64,000 nt of DNA from Margaritifera margaritifera (GCA_029931535.1 JAQPZY010001301.1:620001-684000); one strand, 5' to 3'; positions 12,260 to 25,089 are shown, numbered from the stretch's first letter. The notes: generated by a model from the sequence alone, not told the origin. Numbers and translations: made by a program.

Positions 12260-15106
12260 TCAGGTTAGATGTCTAGTTAGTAAAATAACCATATGGCAAA
12301 GTATTCATGTAACGTTTAGCATCGTATGGTGAAAGAGCAACCATATATATCGTGTCATCGTATATCTCGTGGTGGCGGGATCTAATTAAATTCATCTTTT
12401 GGTGATCTATAGCTTGGTTAAATAAGCAATCATTGTACATATATCATTTTTAGCAACATATTTTCTAATATCTAATATGTTTGCATACTGTCTTTTCTCC
12501 CATGTCAGTTGTACAAACATATAGCATACTTCTAAGATCACAAAATTATTGTATTATTTACCATTTATTTCATCTTTGAACAATCCAACAACTTTGTTGT
12601 TAGGTAATGGTATTCTTTATATGTTTCAGTTTTGTAATCGCTTGTTGTACCAACATAGTACTTTCTGTTTCATGACAATGTTTAGAAGTTGTCTTTTTCA
12701 ACACTAATGTGCAAAGAATCAGTATCGGTCATTAAAAGTTGCATTTTGGTTCTTTAACTTGTTGTAGTACAAATTATACATAAGCAACCTAATAACTTCT
12801 GCCACTGTTGAGCCACCATAAATGTTTTAAACTAATCAATGCCATCATCCTCTATTTTACTTTTTCTTGCAAATGACATCTCATTTTGAAGTTTTAAATA
12901 TTTATTTTCTTCAGCGCTAATGTTTGCATTAGTTCTCTTTCTTAAAGTGTCCATCTTTTTTGAAGACAGAGGTATTAATTACTTGAAGAAAATATCTTTT
13001 TCACACTCATTGGTTGCTGATTGTCTCAAAGATTTATCCAGTTCTACATATATCTTAGCCATCGGCCTTGATCGAAAATAATTGTTCTCTTTTTAGTTCT
13101 ATTCATAACTGAACATAAAACCTTAAATTACAATAATAAATACCATATCTTTTGTTTTGTTTTGTAACGTACATAATAATAATTTCTATTTTCGATTTCA
13201 TCTGCAGTGGAAATAAGTCATTCTCACTAGGAATTAGTTGTTCTGATGCCATATGACAATCTTTACATTAGTCGTGCAAAACGCGTTGCTACATCAACCT
13301 TTAAAATTTATCCAGGTTTAGATTCATCACTCAAAGAAATTAAATTTTCTTCCATTTACATTTTTAGTTCTTCGCCAGTCCATTAAAAGTTTCTAACGGA
13401 TATTGGTTGGCACATGGTCCAGTCATACTAATTGTAGTATGATACATAATATATGACCTTGTCCTTGATGGGATGTAGTTCATTTATTCAGGATTTTCGA
13501 CTTGCTTTCTTCAATCACTTGTTTTGTCATTGTTAGTTTCAGTATAATACTCATGATTTGTGTTACGACGAGGGGTTGAATATGTAACAAAAGAAAGAAA
13601 GACTCAAACAAGCTTTCACAATTTCTAAAATACAAATTTAATTTCCTAAAATGTAAAATATTTTAAACAAATAAAGTAAAAGAATTAAAAATAACTTACA
13701 GTGTAGAAATTCCTTAAATAATTCTAAATTGTTCTACAGAATTCACTAATCTGGAAACTGCCCAAAGGTATTCAGAACGAGGACACTAATGTGCTTATGT
13801 GTCAACAAGAATCACAGTTCTAAATCCAAATGTTATTAATTACAGGTAAATTCCTGTGAACGTAGAATATCACAAAAGTTCTTGAAACGATTCCGATAAT
13901 TCCAACGAAATAGAATAATGTTCAGATCTTTGAATAATATTACGTAATTCCCAAACGTACTGTTTAGAGTTAAGATTTTACGAACAATAAATAAATTCCC
14001 TCTATGACTTTATAAAATGCCGTAACTGCAAAGAATGAATACGCAGTGATTTAATTTCGTTTATATTATCTGTACTGCGTAGAACAAATAAAACCCAGTT
14101 TAGTCCGTCTGAAATAAACATACCCGAATTGTGATGTTAATTCTTACAAGTTAACAAGTACTGAGTCATAGAATCAGGTCACGAAAATGATACATTTCAC
14201 CACGCGCTACTCACGTGACGTAGTGAGTCATGTTTAACCAACATTTTTAACATAATATATACATGTACTCAATAATAGCGTTGGCTACTAAAAAAATATA
14301 AATTATAATACAAAGGTCATAAGCCAAATGAAAACTATATTATAATTTAAAAGATGATACATAATTCCGTAACATTTGCTTTAGGATATCTTTTAGGTAT
14401 GATTCTTATTCCTCCTCTGATTCCAAATTCAATCATTCGAGAATTTTGTCACTCTTTAAAATATAACTTTTTGTATCACATGATAAAAAATAGCAGGCAT
14501 TAACGTAGGAAAAGGCACCATTCTCTATATCTGCATGTTTGTCACTTTGTATTTTCGTTTTTTAACTGGCCGTGCTAGTTATTCTATTGTATCATATACA
14601 TTGACGGATATAATAAATTCGTTTTCACATGGTTTTATATCTTCTATATTTATTGGGCATTTATAAAACCAATGCTTATATTTATGAAGGTTATAAGTGT
14701 GTAGCCTACATGGATGATCCCTAGGTGGGTTTAAATAGACTCTATTGAATTAAACAATAAATATGTATTGTCTTTCTTTTGTACATTAACGCAGATTTGT
14801 ATTTTCTTTTGTTCTTTCCAATGTGCTAAATCTATGCTTGAATTTCGCTACAATGGCTTAAATTTATCAACATGTAGAGTTAAGGAACTCTTATTCTTTT
14901 CAAAAGCATTTTGTCCGTACATTTATTTCGTTTTCAAAGTTTGCATTTAGTAGATCAAAGATTTCTTGAACTTTACTTTCCATTTTTTTTTTCTTTGAGC
15001 AATATGGTTTTATTTTTTTTCTTCTGTGATACCAATTTATAAAACGTACATGAATTAATCTACCAGCATCATCTACTATTCCGAGTCTAATGGAATAATC
15101 AAGCAT
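12260..15106 (-). pseudogene. Family B DNA polymerase relic (Polinton/virus-like type), split by a solo LTR
   Basis: Reading the minus strand across frames gives, in order, an N-terminal region near 14760-14590 (NPPRDHP, INIEDIKPCENEFIISVNVY) that fits protein-primed-type polymerases found in invertebrate genomes. After the LTR insertion come LSDESKPG..ILKVDV and CKDCHMASEQLIPSENDL (13360-13200). Then comes a palm block with LDKSLRQSATNECEKD and MDTLRKRTNA (13060-12930). The catalytic motif C, LLMTDTDSLHISVEKD, is at about 12735-12690. NNKVVGLFKDEING and TTDMGEKT follow (12600-12490), then a C-terminal stretch LSPYDAKRYMNTLPYGYF near 12290. At least ten stops and frame changes make it non-functional. 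The family call is firm from motif C plus flanking motifs. Assignment to Polinton rather than another viral lineage is inference, because no capsid or integrase gene is seen next to it. Confidence 0.85.
13561..14374. mobile_element. Solo LTR, copy A (814 bp), TSD TTTG
   Basis: The block starts TGTTACGACGAGG and ends ATTCCGTAACA, so it has TGTTACG/CGTAACA ends. It is flanked by the perfect 4 bp duplication TTTG (13557-13560 and 14375-14378). It is homologous along its length to 43308-44286. A 4-bp duplication and TG..CA ends with only 6-7 bp of inversion indicate an LTR of a Ty3/gypsy-like element rather than a DNA transposon. No internal gag-pol adjoins it, so it is a solo LTR. It sits inside the polymerase relic and is therefore younger than that insertion. 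Confidence 0.85.
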
Positions 15107-16000
15107 GACTGTTACTCAAACGAAATCTATAATATATCTACCTATGATTTTCAATAAGTATGATTTAAGTTCTTGCAAAGCAAACAAATCAATCAAATGA
15201 TGTCAATGACTTTCTACTTTTCCAGGTATAAATCTATATTAATTTAAGTATTTATCAAAGGGGTCTTGTAGCTGTTTTGATAATAATTCTTGTTTAGTTT
15301 AATTCACAATTCGTCTTAATTCTCTCCTAGTTGAAGTAGTAATTAATGGAAGTTCTAATCTCCTTCCAGTTATTACACTTGTAATGCTGCCAGGCACTGC
15401 TGGTGCTTATGGTCTAAATTAAACAAATAACATCCAAACCTTTTAACACCTTTTTTAAAAATGTATCAAATACAGAACATGCTGAAACATCGCCTCTACT
15501 ACTACTACTGGTTGAAAGACGAAATAAACTTTATTACATTTATTTAATGCTACATACATTTAATTAAAATGTTGTATATTTTAGCACTATTCTCCATTTT
15601 TAAAGCTAGTGTGAAATTTACTTTTTTTATCAGTGACATTGAACCTCTTGTTATAGTTTTGCACATTATCACGTAATCTTTCATTGGTTGTATTCCAATA
15701 TTTTGTTATCTCCACAAAAATGCCAGTAAGATTTCATTATATTTGCACAATCGTTTCATCGTTGTTAGTTTGAATTTTAACGTTTCATTTTATCGAAAGT
15801 TAAACATTATAACAGATATAACATATAATTGATTCAATTTTATGTAATATAAATCTTTACATATGACTACAATGTGTCGAGTAATATAAAAAGTACTTAC
15901 GTCAATCACACACCGTACACACCATTTTCTTCAAGCTTCCAACTATTAAAATATTCATTCCATTTTACCAGCACATAATGTTTACCATTTATCGTTTTAG
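15107..16000. other. AT-rich stretch, possible further polymerase or element remnants
   Basis: No clear ORF. Because it lies immediately upstream of the polymerase relic on the minus strand, it may contain more of the same element, but I cannot recognise any motif. Confidence 0.35.
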
Positions 16001-16216
16001 GGGTCCGAGGTGGCCGCCTGGTCTAATACACTGGCCTTAAAAGATCACTCACATTTCACCTCTGTCAGCATTTGTTTTTGAATATTGGCTCGACGAATGT
16101 GGGTATGTGAGAAAGCTTGCCAGTATTCCGTTGGGTTAATGGTTCTTCCCGGTCTCTTTTTTCACCAAATATACTGGCCACCATGTATGGCATATTATGT
16201 GCTAAAACTGGCTATA
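16001..16216 (+). mobile_element. tRNA-derived SINE, degenerate copy 1
   Basis: The head GGTCCGAGGTGGCCGCCTGG and body (GTATGTGAGAAAGCTTGCCAG, then TTGGGTTAATGGTTCTTCCC) match the better-preserved copy at 16863-17116 in the same orientation. It is flanked by the direct repeat GTTTTAG (15994-16000 and 16217-16223), a plausible target duplication. Box A is damaged and box B is poorly preserved. Confidence 0.75.
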
Positions 16217-16862
16217 GTTTTAGTTTTGTAAATTTTCTCAATCTTCAACACGTCATATTGCGTGCTATATAGAGATAACTCCTCATCGTAAAATATTCTC
16301 TCAATATTATTTCCCTTTAAGTCTTCTAATTTATATAATAAAAGGTATCCTAAAATTACTTGCCTAATTGTACAATCTCTTCCGTAAAATTACATCGCCT
16401 ATTGTATATTTGTGTTTTCCTTAGGCATATGTTCTAAGATGATCAAAGAAGTTAATCCTTTTTATACTTTTGACCTGTTGTTGAGTTCACTGGCTTTAAC
16501 TGGCGATACATCATTAGATCTGTGATATGACCTGTTATATCTGTCAATAAAGTTTTGTAATGTATCGATCCATTTTCTGGTATCTTTATCAGTAAAATAC
16601 TTCTAAATTCCAGTCTTAAGCGTTCGATTTAAACTTTTCACTACAGACGCTTTTTTGTCTGATTAAGTGGAAATGCATTCAGTATTTCATTTCTCCAATA
16701 ATTCATTGACCGTTAGGTTATCAGATTACTTTTTTTCATCTAACTGTACTTTTCTGGTTTTCTTTATTTAAATATTTCATTATAATCATCATTTATTTCC
16801 CTCCAATTTTTGTATTTTCTTTCTCAGCTCAGGCGTATTGTAAGAAGACATATATCACTGTT

Positions 16863-17116
16863 GGGGCCCCTGGTGGCCGAGTGGTCTAAGGCGCTCGCCT
16901 TTACCGATCACTGCCATCTCACCTCTGTCCGCGAGTGTTCGAGTCTTGGGCGTAACCAATGTGTTTATGTGAGAAAGCCTGCCAGTATCTTCCCGTGGGT
17001 CGGTGGCTCTTCCCGGGATTTACCCGGGTTCTTCCTCCACCAGATATATTGGGCGTCATGTATAGCCTATCATGTGCTGAAAAATGGCGATAAACCCATA
17101 ATACCATAAACCATAA
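16863..17116 (+). mobile_element. tRNA-Leu/Ser-like headed SINE, well-preserved copy 2
   Basis: The internal RNA polymerase III promoter is visible: box A TGGCCGAGTGG (16874-16884) and box B GTTCGAGTCT (16937-16946). The head GGTGGCCGAGTGGTCTAAGG resembles tRNA-Leu. A conserved body follows (GTGAGAAAGCCTGCCAGTAT, GGTCGGTGGCTCTTCCCGGG) and a tail with repeated ACCATAA. It is flanked by ACTGTT (16857-16862 and 17117-17122). It resembles the widely spread metazoan and bivalve SINEs of the MetaSINE/RUDI kind, but I cannot confirm which. Confidence 0.85.
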
Positions 17117-17122
17117 ACTGTT

Positions 17123-18205
17123 ATGAATTTTGTTATATGCTTGTCATATCAACTATGTCTCTTTGGAACTAAGCATGTACGTGGATAACATAAAACCGTC
17201 TATTTTGTGTCTTATGTTTTGCCCTGCTTGTGTAATGTGTGAGTAAACTGTTTTAGCAAGCAATCTTTAAGCTTCAAATATACTATTGGTCTTTGCCCTT
17301 TCTTCGCTATCCTCGTCTTATCTTGTTTAGTTTGCTTCTACCAACTGATTAATACTTGTGAAAGCAATATAACTGTTAGCACCATAGTATACAGCATTAA
17401 ATACTGGTCTTGGTCAGTGTAAATAGGCATCGTCATCATTTAAATTAAAAAAATAATTGTATGTATTTATTATACAAGTTGTATGACCTTGACAATATTC
17501 TTTGCAGTCGCAGTTTACAACGTCTGTTTAATTATGGTGATATTAGACATATCTATTAAAAAAATAAAATGCAAACCTTAGTACCTAAAATCTTTCCCTT
17601 GTCAGCAGTACATAGGAAACAAACTGCTTAAAACCCAAATGGGTAGGCCGCATCTCTTTTCCCTCATTTATGTTTCTACCCTCAGCTATTGAAATTTTTG
17701 CACATATGAGATACTGTGATCATGCTGTATCAAACCTGAGCAGTATGGATTTAATTTTGCACACAAAGGTTTTGTGTCCTGCTTTATCATTTTTCCGCAT
17801 CATGTGTTTTATATTCCTTTTGTATACACGAGATTTTGTGTCATTCGGTATAATACATTGACAGCATTATTTGTTTGCTTCGTATTGGTTTTTTAATTAA
17901 TTTTTTATTTGGAGCTTTATTTTATTTCTACAGAGTTACTTTTATCTACTTTTTATAGAGCTAGCGTTAGTATTAAGGTAGCACTAAATAATTTATGTAA
18001 AATATTTGAGACCAAAATCTAGTTTCGATCCGTCAACCTTTGGTTTACAAATGTGACTTAACTCGATTGTGCCATTTCAGTCAGTTGCTAATACTATAAT
18101 GTCTATTCTATATGAAGATTGATTTTCACTTACTGCATGTCATAATCACTAGCTGAGAAAAATAACTATTCTCTGTATTATCGTTTGAAGATGGGCAAGC
18201 AGATT
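17123..18205. other. Non-coding stretch, nothing recognised
   Basis: AT-rich, and a 63-codon ORF at 17670-17861 has no recognisable features. I see no exon or repeat that I can name. Confidence 0.4.
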
Positions 18206-18209
18206 GATT

Positions 18210-19018
18210 ATGAGGAGGAGAAAATTTGTTCAGGAGGAGCAGGCTTGGGTGAGGGAACGGAAATTTAAAAAGAGAGATATAGAAAGGGAAAAGTTAGTGA
18301 TAGAGCAGCAGACAGAGCGAGATAGAAGGGAATTTGAGAAGATGATAAAATTAGAAACGAAAACCTAGGAAAGAAAGATAACATTTGAAAAGGAGACGAT
18401 ATAATTAGGAAACAGACTGAGGAAAGGATGATATGATTTGAGAAGATAGAAACTAGACAGAGAAGGAACAAATAGGACTGGAAATGGATGCAGAACGGGA
18501 AACGTTATAGAGGGAGACACAAGCAAAGTTAGAAGCAATCGAGATGACAGGAATATGGAGAGGTGGTACAAGCTAAGAAGGAGGGGGAATAAGCCAATAA
18601 CTTATACAAGTTAAGAGGCCCCAAATTACACCCGTTTGATGGGGTTACAGATAAAATGGACAGCTATTTGCTCAGATTTGAACGATATGCCACTGTTTAT
18701 AATTGTTCGCTTCATCTTGATGCGTTTGTAAAAGGTAAAGCGCTGGATGTGTATTCGTGTCTCCCCGCGAACGACGTGTTAGATTATGATGCGCTAAGAG
18801 AGGCACTCTTTAAGACATGTGAACGAACAGAGCAAGGGTTCCGGAAAAAGATTAAATATAGTAAACCCAAGAACGGGAAAATACTCAATCAGTTTGTCAG
18901 TAGAACTGGAACCCGAAACCCTGAGAACACTCAAACAACAGGTGCTAATAAAGGTGGAAGTGTTAAGTCTGGAAAGTGTTTAAATCGTAGTAATACACAG
19001 CGTTACATGTGTAAGTAA
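18210..19018 (+). pseudogene. Orphan Ty3/gypsy-type gag relic
   Basis: Translation from 18210 gives a highly charged helix (RERKFKKRDIEREKLVIEQQ and on) ending at a TAG near 18366. After a stop-rich purine stretch, 18606-19018 reads LRGPKLHPFDGVTDKMDSYL, then RFERYA, FVKGKALDVYSCLP, YDALREALFKTCERTEQGFR and KKIKYSKPKNGKILNQFV. This is the SCAN-like capsid core of invertebrate gypsy gag proteins: a coiled N-terminus, then a PFDG..D...YL.RFERYA start, KGKALDVYS, YD.L.EALLK and EQGFRKKF. It becomes unrelated after about residue 82 of the 120-residue ORF. No protease, RT or LTR lies alongside, so this is a fragment. Similar gag domains have been domesticated elsewhere, but the upstream stops argue against that here. 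Confidence 0.75.
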
Positions 19019-19870
19019 TGAGGCCAAATATCGTCCGAATATCCAAAGCGAAAGGTAGTTGTCCAAAGAGTAGCAGTTGCTATCGAGTCACAGCAAACTG
19101 TGGATTCTACGGAACATCAATACTTGCCTGAAAACGGTGTTATAATGTGTCTAACATACATTTCTAACAATTGTAATACAAAGCTTCAAATTGTTGGTGA
19201 CAATGTCATAGCCTCTGTTGCTAGTAGGAAAGTTACGCCTATATCTTGTTGCCTGCTAACTTAGATGAGGCAATCAAATCTAACACTACTTCATTTGCCA
19301 TACAACGAGCCATTAAGTTTAAATACATAGCCTAATAAGCAGATATAGTATTCTATACAACTGTTGTAGGTCTTGGTGCAAATTATACTTTTATAAATAA
19401 TAATGTACTTAGGGAAATCATAAAATCGACACACACACACATACACACAGACACACACGCGATCCAACTTACGAAAGAATACCAAATTTCATTTTGTGTT
19501 GGTATGGACTTTGAGTGATATGATAGAATGGCTAGATACATCAGTAAGCAAGTGCTTATGGAATGCCTCTACTCTAAACTTAATAATCTGACAAAAGTCA
19601 ATCTTATATAAACAAGGATGAATCTTGAAATGCTGATCAGATAGAGCACATTACCTAACCGGGATACAAGATCATCCCAAATTTCATGAAGATGTATCAA
19701 ATGGTTAAGATTAAGGAGATAAGTGGTACAAATACAGTTTTCAAATACGGGGAGATAACTATAATTTGTCAATAATATGACAATTCCGATTCTTACATGG
19801 AACACAAACTCTTTTCATATCAGAAATGCGTACAAAGTTTCATCATGATATCTCACACTGTTCAGGAGTT
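19019..19870. other. Non-coding stretch with a short CA tract
   Basis: Possibly decayed pol sequence behind the gag relic, but no motif is visible. An imperfect (CA)n tract lies at about 19430-19458. Confidence 0.4.
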
Positions 19871-19879
19871 TCCAGGAAT

Positions 19880-20575
19880 TCAACATAAGATCATTTATTC
19901 CTTTTAACTGCTGAGTGTTGAAACCATCTCTGATATCCTAAAGTGATATCAAGATTTTCAAATTAACTGCTATGGTGGACATATTGGATATCAGATTGGC
20001 ACCATTTTTATTTAGGAAGTCTTTTAGTGAAAACCCCATGCTGATATGGCCACTGGCGACCATATTGGACCCCTGATTAGCACCATTTTCATTTATGACC
20101 TACTAGACATTATAAGAAGTCTTTTAGAGAAAACTCCATGTTGATATTACCATCGATTCAGGAGGAGTAACCATAAGAAGATTTTCAAAATGGCTACCAT
20201 GGCGGCCATGATGGGCATCACCGTTTTCATTAAGGACCAAGTAGACATAATAAACGTCTTTTAGAGAAAAACCCAATGTTGATATGATGCCATTCAGGAG
20301 AAGTAGTAATAACAAGATTTTAAAGATGGTCACTGTGGAGACCATTTGGATTTTCGAGCTGGACTATTTTCATCTAGAACCAACTAGACAATAGGATGAA
20401 TGTGTGTGTAAAGTTGCATGGCAATCCTCCAAGTAGTTTAGGAGGAGTGGCGATAACAAACTTGTGCTAATGGACGGACGGATGACGTACGAAAGACAAC
20501 TGACGACAGACGACACACCATTCAATAAGCTATTCTGATCTATGACCAGTAGAGCTAATACAAATGGGGATAACG
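19880..20575. repeat. Tandem-unit dispersed repeat, family 1 copy A (about 4 units)
   Basis: The sequence is built of units about 140-150 bp long, each with a core like AARATGGCNNCCATGGNGGCC followed by CATATTGG, then CACCATTTTCATTTA, GACCAACTAGACAT and AAGTCTTTTAG..AAAACTCCATG. About four cores are seen (near 19962, 20045, 20188, 20324). The end is GGACGGACGGATGACG followed by the degenerate hairpin ATAAGCT..AGAGCTAA. Copy B is at 33340-34425. The tandem core plus terminal hairpin ending in GAGCTAA recalls bivalve pearl-type elements and non-autonomous Helitron/Helentron ends. That classification is inference. Confidence 0.8.
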
Positions 20576-22300
20576 TTTAAAATGCAATCCAACTGACTAT
20601 ATTTTCTAGAGGATACAGTGTCTAGTCATGATACAAAAGTATACCAAGTTTCATGGTGTCTTAAAGGTGCATTAAACCCCCTCCCAACATTTAAACTTAG
20701 AGGGGATATAAAGAATAAAAAGAATCATACCTACTTAGTGACATTTCGATTTCAAAATACTTACATAATTTTTCCAAGGTAGGCTAAGCACATGGTAGGA
20801 ATATGGATCTGACATGTCAAACATTCTGTCATTCTATGATATTGTATCATTGTGACGTGGTGCCATGGGGTCATTATAAATAGTTCCTACACCCATTACT
20901 TTCTAGGTTGAGTTACTTCCCTAGATTGCTTCTGTGTTGGTCAATTTAGAATATATTTATTACAAAGAAAAGAAAAGAGACAAAAATTTAAAAAATAAAA
21001 AATAATCAGGTATTTGGTTACAATGTTACATTCTTATTCGGTGAATGAAATGATTTGCATGTTAATGAAAATGTCTTATTCCGTACCGCACATATGGCAC
21101 AATTTAAAAAAAATGTATTCCCTATAAAATATAAACTATAATACAAAATACACGAGAGAAGTCAACCCCAACCAATGCTATGTAGAAACGTTAGCGTTAA
21201 ACAATAAGAATACTTCCCATTTTTATTCAATATTTCATATAAATCATTTAACCTTATTGATTCAAAGTGATTCTGAGAAGAAACGTGGTTCCTACAGTCT
21301 TCTTACAAGCCTGGTAACACGCTCAAGTCCATTGAAAAAAAGATCGTAAAGGCATTCTATTTGTCCAGTGTTTATTAATTCTGTGTCCACGGTCGAATTT
21401 CAGTGTTTTCACTGATTTTTAATCCTTGTCGTTTGCCTTTTAATGATCGTTTTCTGACTGCCTCTGGTAAATCAGAGCTTCAAGCTTAAGTCCCTCATTG
21501 GTCGCTGAAAATAGATACATGTTCTGTTCCTTGTTATTAATTCTTAGTTCGTGACTTATAAGGTTATGCATAATGCATCTTGATATAAATATTTGTAAGT
21601 TGAATTTTGTATCTCAAAATTAATTTGGATATTCTTTATCATTTCTGGAATAATTCATAATTTCTTTAAGACAGCGGTAAGAAATTAGCATATTGTAATT
21701 AAGGCAGGGACCACTCAGTTAAAAGTTACTATTTATATTTTGTACTCCGTGGATTATTAAATATTTCCATCCATCATAAAGCCTGCTTATCATATTGAAA
21801 TGAGAAGTTACAACAAAGTCAAGTGGAACTGATTGCAATTTTAGTCACAACAAAACTGTGGACAAAGAGTATGCTACCACATGCATGACTGTTGCGTTCG
21901 ACTAAAACGTTTAAACGAGAAAATAGCATTGAAATGTGGCAATAACAGTAGGGCATATGTTTGGTGCAACCACATATTAATTATGCAAGTTGAGAAATAA
22001 TGGATATGCATGTAGATGTTTATAATAAATGTACACAAAGCATGATTTATGCATATGTATGCACCAAAAGTAATATTATTAGTTAAATTGTTCATTCAGA
22101 CTATTAAAATTTTGAAATATTTCCATTAACACAACAGCATAGCTGCTTTTACATAGCTATTTATTTACAGTATTTTACACTGTTTATGACAAAACTATTC
22201 ATGTTAATTATGTAGTAACAGAGATATGGTCAGATCATTGCTTGTCATACTCATTACAATATTATATGACTCAAAAGTGGTTTGATGTGATGTTGTAAAT
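20576..22300. other. Non-coding stretch, nothing recognised
   Basis: AT-rich with no supported ORF. A C-rich patch near 20675 (TTAAACCCCCTCCC) looks like the edge of a small repeat, but I could not find its partner. Confidence 0.4.
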
Positions 22301-22319
22301 GTCTATTCTGACAGATACT

Positions 22320-23640
22320 AAGAAGCTGCCAAAAACATGGCAACTGTCTCATGCCGTCAAAAGTTTAGAGTAACTGGGAAGTGTACAAAATCAATCATGG
22401 GCAATAACTCAGTAAAATAAGATTAAGATCTTTCTCCCAATTAATATTATGCAAGATCTCCCTAATACCAACGTTCACAGCCAATTTGATTGAAATTAAA
22501 CAAGACAACTTGAACGATAAAGTTTCCCCAAGCCATCGGTATATTCTGAGTCAATCCAGGGCCATAACTCTGAAAAAGCATGGTCACAATCTACTTGTTA
22601 TGATTATTATTATCAATCTCATCTTAAACCTTTTCAGAATGAAACTTACAAAAGCATGTAAGAGTGTTAACAAGATATGGTTCCGCTCCACGGCTTATGA
22701 AGCACAATTCAAAGTTGGGCTGGCACTGGACAAGTTGTTTGGTCTATATCTTTCACAATGTAGAGAAACTTAACATACGCTTATATGTCTTTCACCTAGT
22801 TGGATTGACATTTAGTTGTAATAACTATTAGGAAGCCAATGTGCTACCTGCAGTAGATGATTACTTATGTGTGCTGGAGAAATATACTTGAAAAAACACA
22901 AGGTACAGTAACGCTGCATGTTATTGAAATACAGAAAGATGTTTTTATATGATAGGCATTACTATTTTCTGAAAGTGCACCTTTGAAGTTTTACAATGTC
23001 ATAAACCTAAATGAAAACTTTGAACTTTTTGTCTTATAATTAACCTCTGAATTTCATTACGAAATATAGGTATACAGAGCTAGCAATCTTCTATGTGATG
23101 CACATCAGGAGCAAGGTCAAGCTGTGCAATCTCAAAACGAAATCAACCCCCACCGTGCTGATATCACAATAAAGAAAATTGTATATTGTGTACCCCCCCC
23201 CCCCCAGTATACACACTCCTTTTTATAGCAAGGATTACTATTTGTAAAAATCAAAGAAATACACTTTCTATACATTTTTAACCTACGCAAAAACCGGGAC
23301 CTCGACGAATGCCTCTTCTAAGCTGTTCATGGGCCATAACTCTGTAAAACATTGTGTATATTTGCTCATCGTCAAACACGTACAAGATCTTGATTAGATG
23401 AAGTTTCAAGTACGTTCAATACATTTTGTTTAGACTGTTCAGATGAAGTTTCAAATTGTTCACAAACCTTGGTCAGTCTATTCTGATTTAATGAAGGGAT
23501 ACAACTCTTCTATTTAGAAGCAAAATGGGCTCGTCATCTAAATCCCCGTTGTGATGAACCTTCTCCATAAATATAATCAGAAATAAATTTATAAATATAA
23601 ATAATAGAGTGGTCACGAGCTTGACTGCAAGTTGATGAAT
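22320..23640. repeat. Dispersed repeat, family 3 (recurring GCCATAACTCTG units)
   Basis: A recurring phrase (GGCAATAACTCAG at 22401, GCCATAACTCTGAAAAA at 22562, GCCATAACTCTGTAAAAC at 23333) occurs with shared neighbouring words such as GCAAGATCT and AAGTTTC. The spacing is irregular because of insertions, including a poly-C run at about 23192-23206. I recall similar phrases as common in bivalve repeats. No coding content. Confidence 0.5.
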
Positions 23641-25089
23641 AGATTATGACTATTTATATGTCAAGTCACCTTGGAAGCAGGGAACAATTAGTCTTGAAAG
23701 AAACCTTTGTAGAAACCTGAGCTCTTGTTGCATGCACTTACAAAAAGGATGGTATTGCAAAACTGAAAGCTTCTCAGAATTCCTCAATGATAGTTGAACC
23801 GAATAAAGTTGATTGGATGAAGTTAGCTTGAAATGTAAGATTCTGCTAATTTTGACATTAAGTTGTCGTTGTGACATGTGAATACTACTTTACTTTCGGC
23901 TACCTCAAAAAAAACGGCCATTATAATTATGACCTGAAGCTGTGTGTATTATACAGGTACATCATGCTTATCATATCCATTATAGAAGTTGTCAATATAC
24001 TGGCATTATCTTTAGTGCACAGAATTGGAAAAGAGGGACAAAATATTATGATCAAAGTTGGCACAATATTTGCATTGTTTAGAATTACATCTATAATGGA
24101 CCTGTAATAAAACTCCATGTGATTGAATAAAAAATCCGGATATCTTGAAAGTTTTGGAACTGTCCAAGATTATATTTGCAATACTTACATTGTAAAGACT
24201 TATTATTCTCATGAATCCTCTTGATTCTCTCTGCAAAGGCAAATAACTAATATTTCACCAACAATTCATAAATTAAGCAGTCAAGAGAAATATATACGGG
24301 CAACATGTAACAGAGAAAGGCAACAGTGAAAGAGAAATTAAGCTACAAGCAGAAACTGAAAGTTGCTACTTCAGTGCAACATAATATGTCAAAACGACCT
24401 TAATTGGGTTGGGTAGGGTAGAACAGCCCATATAATGCATGCCTTGTTTGGTTGAAATATCTCAAACAATTCTAGAGGTACACACCGGAAATAAAAAATA
24501 TAGACAAAATAACAGACAGACATAAAGAGCGATTGCTACTTCCCCATGTATAGTCCAAATATATGATGTTGCTGCACTGACCGGTGACGTCCGAGCCAAC
24601 ACTCTGTTTAAAAGTCTAAATTTTGCCGCCCCAAACACAGGTGGTAATAAGATAAAAGGTGCTCGGCCCAGTGATGTCAAGGACTTAGAATATCATTGTA
24701 TTATACACAATGGAGATAAAAAATAGCATAGACATTTTTTAAATGAGAACCATTGTCTTATTGAGAAGAAAACTTCCCAAAATAACTGAATTTGAGGAGA
24801 AACAAGCTTTCCAGTATAATCTCTGTGTGCCATGTCACTTCTATTTTAATCTCCATCAATATCTACAAATAATCAGACTATGTAAAACTTTTTTAAAAAA
24901 AATGTATTTTATATGTTTGACGGCCCAATGTGATAGAAATGTTGGAAAAGGAATTCTAAATCGGTCATTGCCCACTTCGTGTTTGATATTTGCTGTTTTA
25001 CAGTTTGAAGGCATCACATACAAATGGTTGATAGTACAAGAGAGATTCACTAAAGAATGAAAATAGAGTCACATGGACCTAATTTTTGT
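23641..25089. other. Non-coding stretch, nothing recognised
   Basis: Short ORFs overlap on both strands at 23650-24242 and 24743-25060 with no motif. No splice-bounded exon identified. Confidence 0.4.

Noticed and set aside
14900..15106. 68-codon minus ORF as a host gene exon
   Set aside because: It is in line with the polymerase relic and best explained as its N-terminal remnant; no splice sites.
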